Positions 23,900 through 32,047 of a stretch of 64,000 bases of DNA are shown here, piece after piece (within the stretch, counting starts at the first letter, position 1; each line of letters begins with the position of its first letter). The notes under the pieces are model-generated. The model saw only the letters and a list, made by a program, of their open reading frames with translations, searched no databases and was not told the origin of the DNA. A program made the translations under genes and the position numbers. This stretch comes from an uncultured Dyadobacter sp. GTDB taxonomy: Bacteria; Bacteroidota; Bacteroidia; Cytophagales; Spirosomataceae. Where the stretch lies: the NCBI RefSeq assembly GCF_946482605.1, contig NZ_CAMLSE010000001.1, positions 62,001 to 126,000 on the forward strand. The letters run 5' to 3'.

Positions 23900-26460
23900 A
23901 ATGTGCGTGCGCCGAATGCGGGTAGTTTAATATTGGTAATGGCGGCTTTCTGATTTGTTTCGGCCCATTTCATGGTTACCGACGCGTTGGTGCCGGATAC
24001 TTTGCTGTGGTCGATGTTCAGGTTGAATGCGGTAGGCTGCGGGCTGTTGTTCAGCAGCGTGATGTAGTAGGTGTTTTTGGTTTCTGATTTTGAAATAATA
24101 GGGTCGATGGACGGGCTGTCGGCGGTGATGAAGCCTTCTTTGATAACCAGGCTTGCCTTATCCCCAAAAACATCGCCCGGCGCGAAGCCGTAGGTCTGGT
24201 GGGGGCCTACTTTCGGTGTCACAAAGCCTCTGGGGAATGTAACCTTGCCATTCGAGCGCAATGCGGCTTCGGAAAGCAGGTAGTCGGTGATCCAGCCAAC
24301 CTGCCACCAGGCATGATGCGGGTAGGGGCCGGCGCCGCGGTTCATGGCATTCCAATAGTAAGAGGCTACGCTGGTTTTACTGTCCACAAATGCATCCCGG
24401 CCAATGGCAGCCGCGCGGGCCATATCTGCAAAAAGCCGCTCGCCGGTGAGCTGGTAAATACGGATGAACAACCCGGCGTGACTAGCCAGCTGAATAGGCC
24501 CATGCCGGGTAGCGGAACCAAAAATGCCGCCATGTTCAAAACTGAGGCCGGTTTGGCTGATCTCCCAATCTTCACGGGCATTGCCATTGACGGTTTTGGG
24601 TTTGTGGTCGGCGATGGGATGCGTGTAAATAGACGAGGTGTAGATTTTCGCGCAGGTAATGGCGGCGTCCTGGTACTTTTTGTTTTGGGTTAAATCAAAA
24701 AGGTCCAGCAATGCCTGTGCCGATTGGCCCGTCGCAAAGTCGGGTGCGTAGCGTGCGTCCCCGCATACACCCAGGAAAGCACCGGTTTCCACGGCATTTT
24801 TGAGAAACCATTCAGCCCCTTTCTCTGCCGCTTTCAGGTACTTTTCGTCTTTCAAAATGCGGTGGGCGACGATCAGGCCGTAAAACGTTGGCCGCACATC
24901 CTGAATATCCTTGAAAGCCTCCTGTTCGGTTTTGCGGTCGTAGGCCACGGCGAAGCTGCCGTCCTCGCGCTGCCAGCTCAGCAGTTTTTCGGCACCGAGT
25001 TTCAGGCGCTCTTTCAATTCCGCATTATTGGGCTCGAAAAGGAGCATATTACCTACATCGAGCATCACATAGTAGGTCAATGCAATAGGCTCGACGACCT
25101 CGCCCCATTCTTCGACGAATTTTTTCTTTTTGGCTAAATAATATTGCCCCTCCACGGCCCCTTTAAAGAAGCCTTCGTCGGTTTGCTGTTGAACGAGCTT
25201 GAAGTTTTCGGCCGGGGGAAGCACTTTTTGGGTCAGTTCGGGGTCTTTGGTCGCATTGGCGAGCATCCACATCGCGCCGTAATCCGAGTTTTTCATCGCA
25301 TCCTTATCGGAACCCACCACGCCGCCGAGGTACGATTGCGCACCAATCTGCTTGCCTTTGAACTCCTCGATATTCCAGAGCGAAGTCTTGGGATCGGTGA
25401 GGTAATGGTGCATTTTTTCGATCCGGTCGGTCAGTGCCTGCTTGCTTTGCCGAAGCGCGAGCGTTTCACTGAACTTGTAAATATCGACAGCCGCATGTTT
25501 GGTCGCTTGAAACCAGTCGCCTGAGATAAGGCTGTACCGGAATGTGTACGAAACCGATTGCCCGGCCTCCATTTCAGACTTTTCTTCTCCCAAAACCGGG
25601 TAGTATAGTGTCGGCGAAAGCTGTGCCTTGCGGTTCATATGCGAAAGCCCCAGATGCCAGTCGATCTGCGTGATCTGGTCTTTCGCCCACGGGTCGCGGG
25701 CGAGGCCCGGCTCTGGCACCACGGACAGTGTAATGCCCTCCTTGCTGCTCACAAGCGGGCTTAGCGTGGAAGCGCAACGCTCGCGGTACACGGCGGGGCG
25801 GTTGGGGATACCATGGCCATAGGCGTAGGCCAATGCAAAGTTTTTTTGCATAAAATTCCCCTGAAAATAGCCCGGCACCGACACCCAGCTCATCTGATCA
25901 ACGGGCAATGCGGCCAGGGTAGGCGTCGCCAGCGAGAAGTAGCCTTTTTTCTTCGCATTCAAAGTCATCGTTACCAGCACGTCGCTCGGGAAACGGGGAT
26001 CGATCTTCCAATGCGCGGTGATGCTCGCCACATCGGTTTCCGATTTGAATTCCAGTCCGTTATCCATCGCGGTACCTGTTTGCGGGAAAAAGTGAATGGC
26101 GCGCCCGGCGGTGTTTAATGCCACGCCGGTAGTGCTTTCTTTCCACTGGGTTTGCTGGTAATGGTAGGCGTCCTCGGGGAATTTGCCACCGGTGATCTTT
26201 TCAAAGGTTTCGGCCGATTCGGTCGAAGGCTTGGTTTCGGAATAGAGCAAAGTATATTCGCCGGAAGGTGCCGCGAGCTTAGCCCACTGGCCTTTTTTAT
26301 TCACAGCAACCTCTTCAATCCTCAATACGCCGTCCGTCTCCCGCCACTGTACGCGGATCGAATTGTTGGACAATGCCTTTACGGCCGTACGCTGGGCCGG
26401 GGCCTGCAAAACGGCGATAACGTTGAGTAAAACGGGTAGTAACAGGGTTATTCTTTTCAT
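23878..26460 (-). CDS. Secreted helical-toroid protein, possible glycosidase
   Basis: This 860-residue protein starts with a signal peptide (1-22, ending LQAPAQ). The first third looks like beta-sheet, and residues about 330-700 carry repeated paired helices with aromatic and glycine-rich loops (SDYGAMWMLANATKD, LLSWQREDGSFAVAYD, GAFLGVCGDARYAPDFATGQSAQALLDLF), as in six-hairpin (alpha/alpha)6 glycosidases, lyases and epimerases. A beta-sandwich C-terminus ends in SYKQ. I cannot name the family or catalytic residues. It overlaps the upstream apbE-like gene by 4 nt (ATGA) and so belongs to the co-translated part of the locus. Its last codons come from a hairpin repeat. Confidence 0.7.
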   Translation of the reverse strand: MKRITLLLPVLLNVIAVLQAPAQRTAVKALSNNSIRVQWRETDGVLRIEEVAVNKKGQWAKLAAPSGEYTLLYSETKPSTESAETFEKITGGKFPEDAYHYQQTQWKESTTGVALNTAGRAIHFFPQTGTAMDNGLEFKSETDVASITAHWKIDPRFPSDVLVTMTLNAKKKGYFSLATPTLAALPVDQMSWVSVPGYFQGNFMQKNFALAYAYGHGIPNRPAVYRERCASTLSPLVSSKEGITLSVVPEPGLARDPWAKDQITQIDWHLGLSHMNRKAQLSPTLYYPVLGEEKSEMEAGQSVSYTFRYSLISGDWFQATKHAAVDIYKFSETLALRQSKQALTDRIEKMHHYLTDPKTSLWNIEEFKGKQIGAQSYLGGVVGSDKDAMKNSDYGAMWMLANATKDPELTQKVLPPAENFKLVQQQTDEGFFKGAVEGQYYLAKKKKFVEEWGEVVEPIALTYYVMLDVGNMLLFEPNNAELKERLKLGAEKLLSWQREDGSFAVAYDRKTEQEAFKDIQDVRPTFYGLIVAHRILKDEKYLKAAEKGAEWFLKNAVETGAFLGVCGDARYAPDFATGQSAQALLDLFDLTQNKKYQDAAITCAKIYTSSIYTHPIADHKPKTVNGNAREDWEISQTGLSFEHGGIFGSATRHGPIQLASHAGLFIRIYQLTGERLFADMARAAAIGRDAFVDSKTSVASYYWNAMNRGAGPYPHHAWWQVGWITDYLLSEAALRSNGKVTFPRGFVTPKVGPHQTYGFAPGDVFGDKASLVIKEGFITADSPSIDPIISKSETKNTYYITLLNNSPQPTAFNLNIDHSKVSGTNASVTMKWAETNQKAAITNIKLPAFGARTLAISYKQ

Positions 26461-27500
26461 TTTTCCTGGATAAGGTCTTTGATACCGTCGGTGGCGAAGG
26501 ACATTAAATGCCCTTCCTCACTGGTGTAAAGCATGTACACATCGATATCTTTCCGGTTTTTTAAAAAGGTTTTGGTCGCTTCGAGGCCCATAACAAAGAA
26601 TGCGGTATCGTAGCCGTCGGCCGTCATGGCGTCTTTCGCAAACACCGTCACGCTGAGCAACGGCGTCTGCTCCATCGATCCGGTCCTGGGGTCGATGAGG
26701 TGGTTGTAGGTGATTCCGTTGCGGGTTATGTGGTTATGGTAATTGCCCGCGGTGGTCATTGCGCGGTTGGTGAGCTTCACGGTGGCTGCCAATGCGGCAG
26801 GTTTCAGCGGATTTTCGATGCCGGTCACCCAGGGCGCCTGATCGTTTTTGTTGCCCGAGCAGAGCACTTCCCCGCCGATTTCGACCATAAAACGATCGAT
26901 TTTGCGGCTTTTCAGAAATCCCCCCAGTATATCCACCGAATAGCCTTGCGCAATGCCATTGAAATCCAGCTTCACCCCGGGGCGGCTTTCTATTTGTTGG
27001 TTATTGAATTTAATGTACTTAAACCCAATGTATTGCAGCAACGAGTCGATATTTAGATTTTCCGGATCGACATTCTTTTTATTCCCAAAACCGTAAGCCT
27101 CGGAAAGCGGCATAATGGTAGGGTCAAATGCGCCGCCTGTCACTTCATAGATTTCTTTTGATTTAACCAAAACATCATAAAACCACGGCGAACGGAATGC
27201 ATGCCTTGAATCTTGATTGAATGCAGAAAGCTCGGAATCAGGGCGGTAGAGCGACAAACATTTGTCGAATTCAGCGAGTATTGAATCAATGGAATGCTTG
27301 AAATTGCGGCCTTGCGGATCGAAATAACGGACATGGTAAGTGGTACCCTGCGCTTCGCCGTCGATAGAAACCATACCCTCTTCGATGGCCGCCATTGTCG
27401 CCAACGGCAGCATCATCGGGATGAGGGTGGATATTACTCCGGCAATATGGATCGCAGTGTATTTCAATGCAAAATCAGGGTTGAGGGGCCAATGTTTCAC
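26457..27500 (-). CDS. apbE: FAD:protein FMN transferase, ApbE family
   Basis: This 347-residue protein (GTG start) should attach FMN covalently to threonine in extracytoplasmic proteins. ApbE marks are GEAQGTTYHVRYF, the LSLYRPDSELSAFN region, GGAFDPTIMPLSEAYGFG, LDFNGIAQGYSVD and NHLIDPRTGSMEQTPLLSVTVFA with DAMTADGYDTAFFVMG. The N-terminus has a hydrophobic export segment (about 13-36) and no clear lipobox. The GTG at 27500 overlaps the oxidoreductase gene by 26 nt; a TTG at 27467 is an alternative start with a better signal peptide. It lies two genes after a secreted protein with a flavin-attachment-like motif, its most likely target. Confidence 0.9.
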   Translation of the reverse strand: MKHWPLNPDFALKYTAIHIAGVISTLIPMMLPLATMAAIEEGMVSIDGEAQGTTYHVRYFDPQGRNFKHSIDSILAEFDKCLSLYRPDSELSAFNQDSRHAFRSPWFYDVLVKSKEIYEVTGGAFDPTIMPLSEAYGFGNKKNVDPENLNIDSLLQYIGFKYIKFNNQQIESRPGVKLDFNGIAQGYSVDILGGFLKSRKIDRFMVEIGGEVLCSGNKNDQAPWVTGIENPLKPAALAATVKLTNRAMTTAGNYHNHITRNGITYNHLIDPRTGSMEQTPLLSVTVFAKDAMTADGYDTAFFVMGLEATKTFLKNRKDIDVYMLYTSEEGHLMSFATDGIKDLIQEK

Positions 27501-29556
27501 CTTTCAGAATACCTGTCAGTTCGGGCAAATGGTCCTTGTAAACCCCCCGCGGGGTGGTTTTGTATTTGGCTGCGATGTACGAAGCGAATCCCACGACCTC
27601 GCCCATCATCCCGCACGTACGCATGACACGCGTGCTCCCGAACGCTACGTGGGTGGTGCTGATATTCCGACCGGCCATAAACAGGTTCTGGATGTTTTTG
27701 GAATAAAGACAGCGGTATGGAATCGTGTAAGGCGCTACTTTAATGTGCTTGGTGCCCGCGAAAAACTCCTGTCCCTCAAAGTATTTGCTGTTTTTGGCGT
27801 CGGGGAAATGGAGATCGATCGTCCAGGTAGCCGTAACTGAGCCATCGGGGTAAAATTTGCCTTCCTGAATATCCATTTGATTCAAAACATAGTCGCCGAT
27901 GATCCTGCGCGATTCGCGTTTTCCGCCGATGTAGGCCACCCAGGCGAGATCCTTTTTGCCGTATTTAGCGGCTTTGTTTTTCTTTAAATAGGACCAGTTG
28001 CCGTAGATGGCGCGCAGATTATGGTCGCGGATCTGTTCAGCCTGGGTAATGGTATTGAAATTACCGAAACCCGTTTCCCATTGCCAGTCGGATTTGGGTT
28101 CGTCGATGTGGTACTCGTCCGAAAACTGCATAGCCCAGGGCGTTTCAGGGAAGGACGAGACAGTATCGCGGTCCACCGACGCCCACAAATTGGAAGTACC
28201 CAGTGTAAAATCATCGGATTTGTCGGCCGCGAGCGATTCGCCGGTTTCGTCCTTGCTCTCGCGCCCCATCCTGAATTCCGCGCCAGCCAGGAAGCCGACG
28301 GTACCATCGCCGGTACAATCCGAAAAGAAGGAGCCGGAAAAGCGGCACTCCTGGTTGGTAGCAATATCGCGGCCTACTACCGCGGTGATAATGTCATTCT
28401 CTTTTTCAACTTTAAATACATGCGTGTTCAGGAACAGCGAAAGATTCTTTTCTGCTTTGACGATTGAAATTTTGCGTGCATCGCCATATTCTTTGGCATC
28501 GGGGTTACCATTGCCGGGATCGCCGTTGTCCATTTCGCGGACAATGCGGCCGAGCTTGGGGTAGTGGTTTTTATCCACATCACCCATCAAATGTACACGT
28601 ACTTCGGAGCTGTTGTTGCCGCCAAGCACGGGGCGGTCCTGGATCAATGCTACGGTGAGGCCCATTCGAGCGGCGGAAATGGCCGCGCAGGTTCCGGCAA
28701 TGCCGCCACCTACTACCACCAGGTCGTAGCGACCGGCATCCTGTGGCTTATCGGTGAGGTTCAGTTGCTTTCTGCGGAATGCGGTCAGTGCTTCCAGCTC
28801 ATTCGGTGGCGTGAATTTCAAATCGTCTGTAAACAGCAATGCATCGCAGCGGCCGTTGAAGCCGGTAAGGTCTTTCAATGCGAGTTTTGTATCGGTATTT
28901 TTAATGTCGACCACACCGCCGTCGTACCATTTCCAGGCATCGGAGCCGCTTTCGCCGAAAGTTTGGCCCACAGATTTCCCCTCCACCAGCACCTGAAACT
29001 TGCCCGGCCCTTTCGGGAACGGAGCCCAGTCTTTGGTGCGTACCCACATATGGTACTTACCGGTTTTTGGGAATTTTACGGTAGTAGCAGCATCCTTCAC
29101 CGGGCGCCCCATTCCGTGGGCCATAATATAGGAAGAGTTCATGACCACAAAAGACTGCTGATCAATCACCCATCCGCCCTTGTCCTCGAAAGATTCTGTT
29201 TCGATCAGGAGATGGTTCTGAGCCATGGCAGGGACGGTGAGGAGTGCCACGACCAGGATGGCGCTGGCCCATATGGCTATGCCCCGGGCGATGGTGCTTC
29301 GGGCTATTGTGCGCCAGGCGTCTATGTCCCTGGCGATCGCGGCCCGGGCGCCTATGTCGCTTAGGATCGTGCCTCTGGCGATCGTGCCCTGGGTATCTGT
29401 GTCCCTGTCGATCGTGTATCTGGCGTCTGGAGCCCAGGCGATCGTGCCCCTGGCGATCGTACCCCAGGCGTCTGTAGCCCAGGCGTCTGTAGCCCAGGCG
29501 TCTGTAGCCCAAGGCTTAAGCCTTGGGTTGGGGTTGGGGTTGGGGGTGATGTTCAT
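27475..29556 (-). CDS. Secreted FAD-dependent oxidoreductase with repeat-built N-terminus
   Basis: This 693-residue protein has the FAD motif LVVVGGGIAGTCAAISAARMG (about 260-280), then QDRPVLGGNNSSEVR, CTGDGTVGFLAGAEFRMG, GKRESRRIIGDY and FMAGRNISTTHVAFGSTRVM. Residues about 113-245 form a beta-sandwich domain (HLLIETESFEDKGGW onwards) like the golvesin/carbohydrate-binding module in related proteins. A hydrophobic segment at 93-112 ending PAMAQ looks like a signal peptide, but it follows some 92 residues of pentapeptide repeats. The ATG at 29556 overlaps the upstream stop as ATGA, and there is no other ATG before the signal segment. It is probably exported and acts on a glycan-derived sugar. 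Confidence 0.82.
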   Translation of the reverse strand: MNITPNPNPNPRLKPWATDAWATDAWATDAWGTIARGTIAWAPDARYTIDRDTDTQGTIARGTILSDIGARAAIARDIDAWRTIARSTIARGIAIWASAILVVALLTVPAMAQNHLLIETESFEDKGGWVIDQQSFVVMNSSYIMAHGMGRPVKDAATTVKFPKTGKYHMWVRTKDWAPFPKGPGKFQVLVEGKSVGQTFGESGSDAWKWYDGGVVDIKNTDTKLALKDLTGFNGRCDALLFTDDLKFTPPNELEALTAFRRKQLNLTDKPQDAGRYDLVVVGGGIAGTCAAISAARMGLTVALIQDRPVLGGNNSSEVRVHLMGDVDKNHYPKLGRIVREMDNGDPGNGNPDAKEYGDARKISIVKAEKNLSLFLNTHVFKVEKENDIITAVVGRDIATNQECRFSGSFFSDCTGDGTVGFLAGAEFRMGRESKDETGESLAADKSDDFTLGTSNLWASVDRDTVSSFPETPWAMQFSDEYHIDEPKSDWQWETGFGNFNTITQAEQIRDHNLRAIYGNWSYLKKNKAAKYGKKDLAWVAYIGGKRESRRIIGDYVLNQMDIQEGKFYPDGSVTATWTIDLHFPDAKNSKYFEGQEFFAGTKHIKVAPYTIPYRCLYSKNIQNLFMAGRNISTTHVAFGSTRVMRTCGMMGEVVGFASYIAAKYKTTPRGVYKDHLPELTGILKGETLAPQP
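29257..29511. repeat. 17 degenerate 15-bp tandem repeats at a gene start
   Basis: In-frame 15-bp units encode pentapeptides of the form (W/R)-(A/G)-T-(D/I)-A at residues 16-100 of the oxidoreductase. The first three copies (WATDA) are identical and later ones diverge. They extend into the hydrophobic core of the signal peptide (RGIAI, WASAI). All 17 units keep the frame, so copy-number change would not shift translation. Confidence 0.9.
29508..29527. repeat. 20-bp perfect palindrome next to TTGGGG repeats
   Basis: CCCAAGGCTTAAGCCTTGGG is its own reverse complement. It adjoins three TTGGGG-like units (29524-29543), and both lie within the first 16 codons of the oxidoreductase gene. It borders the 15-bp tandem array and may be where that array began. 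Confidence 0.9.
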
Positions 29557-30503
29557 TGTTTTTGCAGGATTTTTTGAATTAGTAGAGTTTGTTCTTCATT
29601 GGCATTGGGCAGGCTGGTTTGCAGGTTTGCTGCCAGGGATTTTGATATTTGAATGGGGCCGGTATTCAGTTTTTTTAGAATGGCTATTTGCATGGCATAG
29701 CCTGTTTTCTGGTACGTTTCCCAAAGCCAGTTCTGCCGTTGCTCTGTTTTTAAAAAGTCATTTCCCACATGCTGTAAGGCATATTTGGCGATGAACCCGT
29801 TCTTTCCGGCGATGATCGCTTCAATATCTTTTTCAAAAGGTCTTTTAACAACGCCGCTTGCATTCATGACCTTCGCCATGGCCCAATACTGGTAATGGTG
29901 ATTTTTGCTTTCCAGAAACCGGTGCAGCAATGCGTCGTTCGAATAAGTTTCGATGACTTTCCGCATTTCGGGTACTGCCTTTCCGTAGGCGATGTGCCAG
30001 AGGGTGTAACAGGTGTAAACCGCGCCGTCGATCACCTGGTTTTTAATGGTTTTTAAAGTCGCACCCGCTTTCGCATCGACAGAATCGGTCAGATTATCGG
30101 TGCCTTTGGAGATCAGATCTTCCATTTTCAGGTCCGCGAAAATGGAGTTCGTTTGGACAAGAATATCCTGTAATTTTTGGTAATCCTCCTCCCTGAACTC
30201 GTCATGGTCGACCTTGGTAAGTACCTTTCCTTCGGGCAGGTCATAGCGTTCATAGTTGCCCAGCAGGTCCCAATAGAAATTGATATACACCGGTTTGCAT
30301 TCATTGGTGTAGCAAACCGGTGTGAAAATGTTCCTGAAAAAGTACTGCGGCTGGCCTTTGTCGTCGAGCGCGAGTTTAAGGGTGTAGGTTAATGTGTCAT
30401 TTTCGGTAACCGTGAACTCCCTGACCCGCTCCTTTTGCCTGTCGGGAAAGGGAGCGGATGTAAGCATTGCCAGGAAGAAAAGCACTTGGGCGATCAGCAT
30501 CAT
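29553..30503 (-). CDS. Secreted protein with FMN-attachment-like motif
   Basis: This 316-residue protein has a signal peptide (about 1-17, LIAQVLFFLAMLTSA). I do not recognise the full protein. At about residues 150-178 the segment VDAKAGATLKTIKNQVIDGA resembles the D-x-x-(S/T/A)-G-A-T site of FMN-binding domains, where ApbE attaches FMN to threonine. Upstream lies a beta-rich part with a cysteine pair (VCYTNEC), and the C-terminal 130 residues are helical, resembling HEAT-like repeats. It directly follows SusD and overlaps the FAD oxidoreductase gene by 4 nt, with apbE two genes on. A role as a flavin electron carrier is my inference. The alanine before Gly-Ala-Thr is a deviation from the commonest motif. 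Confidence 0.65.
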   Translation of the reverse strand: MMLIAQVLFFLAMLTSAPFPDRQKERVREFTVTENDTLTYTLKLALDDKGQPQYFFRNIFTPVCYTNECKPVYINFYWDLLGNYERYDLPEGKVLTKVDHDEFREEDYQKLQDILVQTNSIFADLKMEDLISKGTDNLTDSVDAKAGATLKTIKNQVIDGAVYTCYTLWHIAYGKAVPEMRKVIETYSNDALLHRFLESKNHHYQYWAMAKVMNASGVVKRPFEKDIEAIIAGKNGFIAKYALQHVGNDFLKTEQRQNWLWETYQKTGYAMQIAILKKLNTGPIQISKSLAANLQTSLPNANEEQTLLIQKILQKQ

Positions 30504-30512
30504 TTCAATAAC

Positions 30513-32006
30513 CTATTTCCAATCAGGATTCTGTTCCAGCTTCGGGTTGGCATTGATTTCGTCGAGCGGGATCGGGAAATATTTGTTTTTCGCGGTCACG
30601 TTGCGCGTCGGGTACACGTCATTGACGGCCTTCGGAATCACCGTCAGGAACTTGCCTGTGCGGGTGAGGTCATACCAGCGGTCGCCCTCCGCGAAAAATT
30701 CCCAGGCACGCTCCTGCAAAACAGCTTCGATGAATGCGTCCTTCGCGAGACCGGTTTTGAGGTCCGGTAAACCAGCCCGTTTCCGGACCGGGTTGATGAA
30801 ATCATACGCGGCAGCAGTGGCACCATTCAGTCGGGCCTCAGCCTCTGCTGCGATCAGATACATGTCCGGCAGGCGGAAAATGGGGATATTAGGGATCAGG
30901 CCGACGGTGGATACGGGGTCCTGGTATTTTTTGATGAGGACACCCTTGGTCGTAATGGGTGTAATGCTTTTCTGCGGCACGATGGCACCAGCCTTATTTA
31001 CGTAGTTGGTGTCCAGCAACGTGCGTCGTTTGTCAGCAGGATCGAACGATTTGAAAAATGCTTCATAGGCGAACATCGAGCCGAAAGAGGTGCGGGCAAA
31101 TTCGGGCCCGGCGCTTCCCGGAGGGCCGCAAAGGCCGGTCAGCTGGTGACCAAGGCCGGGCGACACGGGATCGGCTTCGAATGCCCACATATTTTCTACC
31201 CTTGCGGCATCCTCCTTGTCGTATTTGTAAACATCCCGGACGTCGGCCATGAGGGAATATTTGCCCGAGTTGATTACTTCCTTGGCCTTTTCCAATGCTT
31301 TGGCCCAGTCTTCATTGTACAACGCAGCTTTGGCATATAATGCACTCACCACTTCTTTGGCAACACGGCCTTTGTCCACTGTCGGGTAGGAAGTGAGCCC
31401 GGCAGCCAGCGCCTGATCCAGATCGGCGTAAATCTGCTTGTACACGTCCGCTTTGGAGCTTTTAGCGGTCAATGCCTCTGCTTCCGTGTAACTGGGCGTG
31501 ATTTTAATGGGAATGTCCCCAAAGTTTTTACTTAAAAACCAGTGATAAAATGCCCGCAGAAAATAGGCCTCTCCGATGATCTGCTTCTTGCGCGCGTCGT
31601 CCATATTGGCATCCGGCACTTTGGCAATCACCCAGTTGGCTTTTTCAATACCATTGTAACACGAAGCCCAGATCTGCTGCGGCGATTCGTTCGTCCGCGC
31701 ATTGCTTTTCTGCGTCGTATAGTTGACGTCATAGGTAAAGAGTGTCAGCGTGTTGCGGCCCACCACGCCGCGTGGGTAAGTCTGGTCGTCACTGAAATCT
31801 GCGATCAACGTCAGTGCCGGACCTCCTCCCAGGCCGCCCAGCGCGCCGTATGCCGAGATGAGCCCTTTTTCCGCATCGGCAGCGGTTTTATAGAAGGCCT
31901 CGGTATAGATGGACGAGTAAATTGTTTCGTCGAGCTGGCAGGATGGTGCGATCAGCGCCGTTCCGGCCATGCCCAGGTATGTGGTTATCTTCAGTAGTTT
32001 TTTCAT
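30513..32006 (-). CDS. SusD/RagB-family nutrient-binding lipoprotein
   Basis: This 497-residue outer membrane lipoprotein binds glycans at the cell surface and closes over its SusC partner, encoded just upstream. A lipoprotein signal ends at C23 (ALIAPSCQLDE). The family's helical repeats are seen in LISAYGALGG, EAYFLRAFYHWFLSKNFGDIPI and the C-terminal RLPDMYLIAAEAEARLNGATAAAYDFINPVRKRAGLPDL, ending in ERAWEFFAEGDRWYDLTRTG. This last segment is the classic RagB/SusD signature. The spacing of 41 nt to SusC and 9 nt to the next gene indicates one operon. Confidence 0.95.
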   Translation of the reverse strand: MKKLLKITTYLGMAGTALIAPSCQLDETIYSSIYTEAFYKTAADAEKGLISAYGALGGLGGGPALTLIADFSDDQTYPRGVVGRNTLTLFTYDVNYTTQKSNARTNESPQQIWASCYNGIEKANWVIAKVPDANMDDARKKQIIGEAYFLRAFYHWFLSKNFGDIPIKITPSYTEAEALTAKSSKADVYKQIYADLDQALAAGLTSYPTVDKGRVAKEVVSALYAKAALYNEDWAKALEKAKEVINSGKYSLMADVRDVYKYDKEDAARVENMWAFEADPVSPGLGHQLTGLCGPPGSAGPEFARTSFGSMFAYEAFFKSFDPADKRRTLLDTNYVNKAGAIVPQKSITPITTKGVLIKKYQDPVSTVGLIPNIPIFRLPDMYLIAAEAEARLNGATAAAYDFINPVRKRAGLPDLKTGLAKDAFIEAVLQERAWEFFAEGDRWYDLTRTGKFLTVIPKAVNDVYPTRNVTAKNKYFPIPLDEINANPKLEQNPDWK

Positions 32007-32047
32007 ATCAGTTTGAACTCAAGGTCTGCAAAGAGGATTTAGGGCGA

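Noticed and set aside
28564..29364. 266-codon plus-strand frame opposite the secreted oxidoreductase
   Set aside because: It lies wholly inside a gene with clear FAD motifs, and the repeat array keeps the opposite strand open by chance.
29257..29511. Possible CRISPR-like array
   Set aside because: The units are contiguous 15-mers without unique spacers, in frame with a gene, and no cas genes are present.
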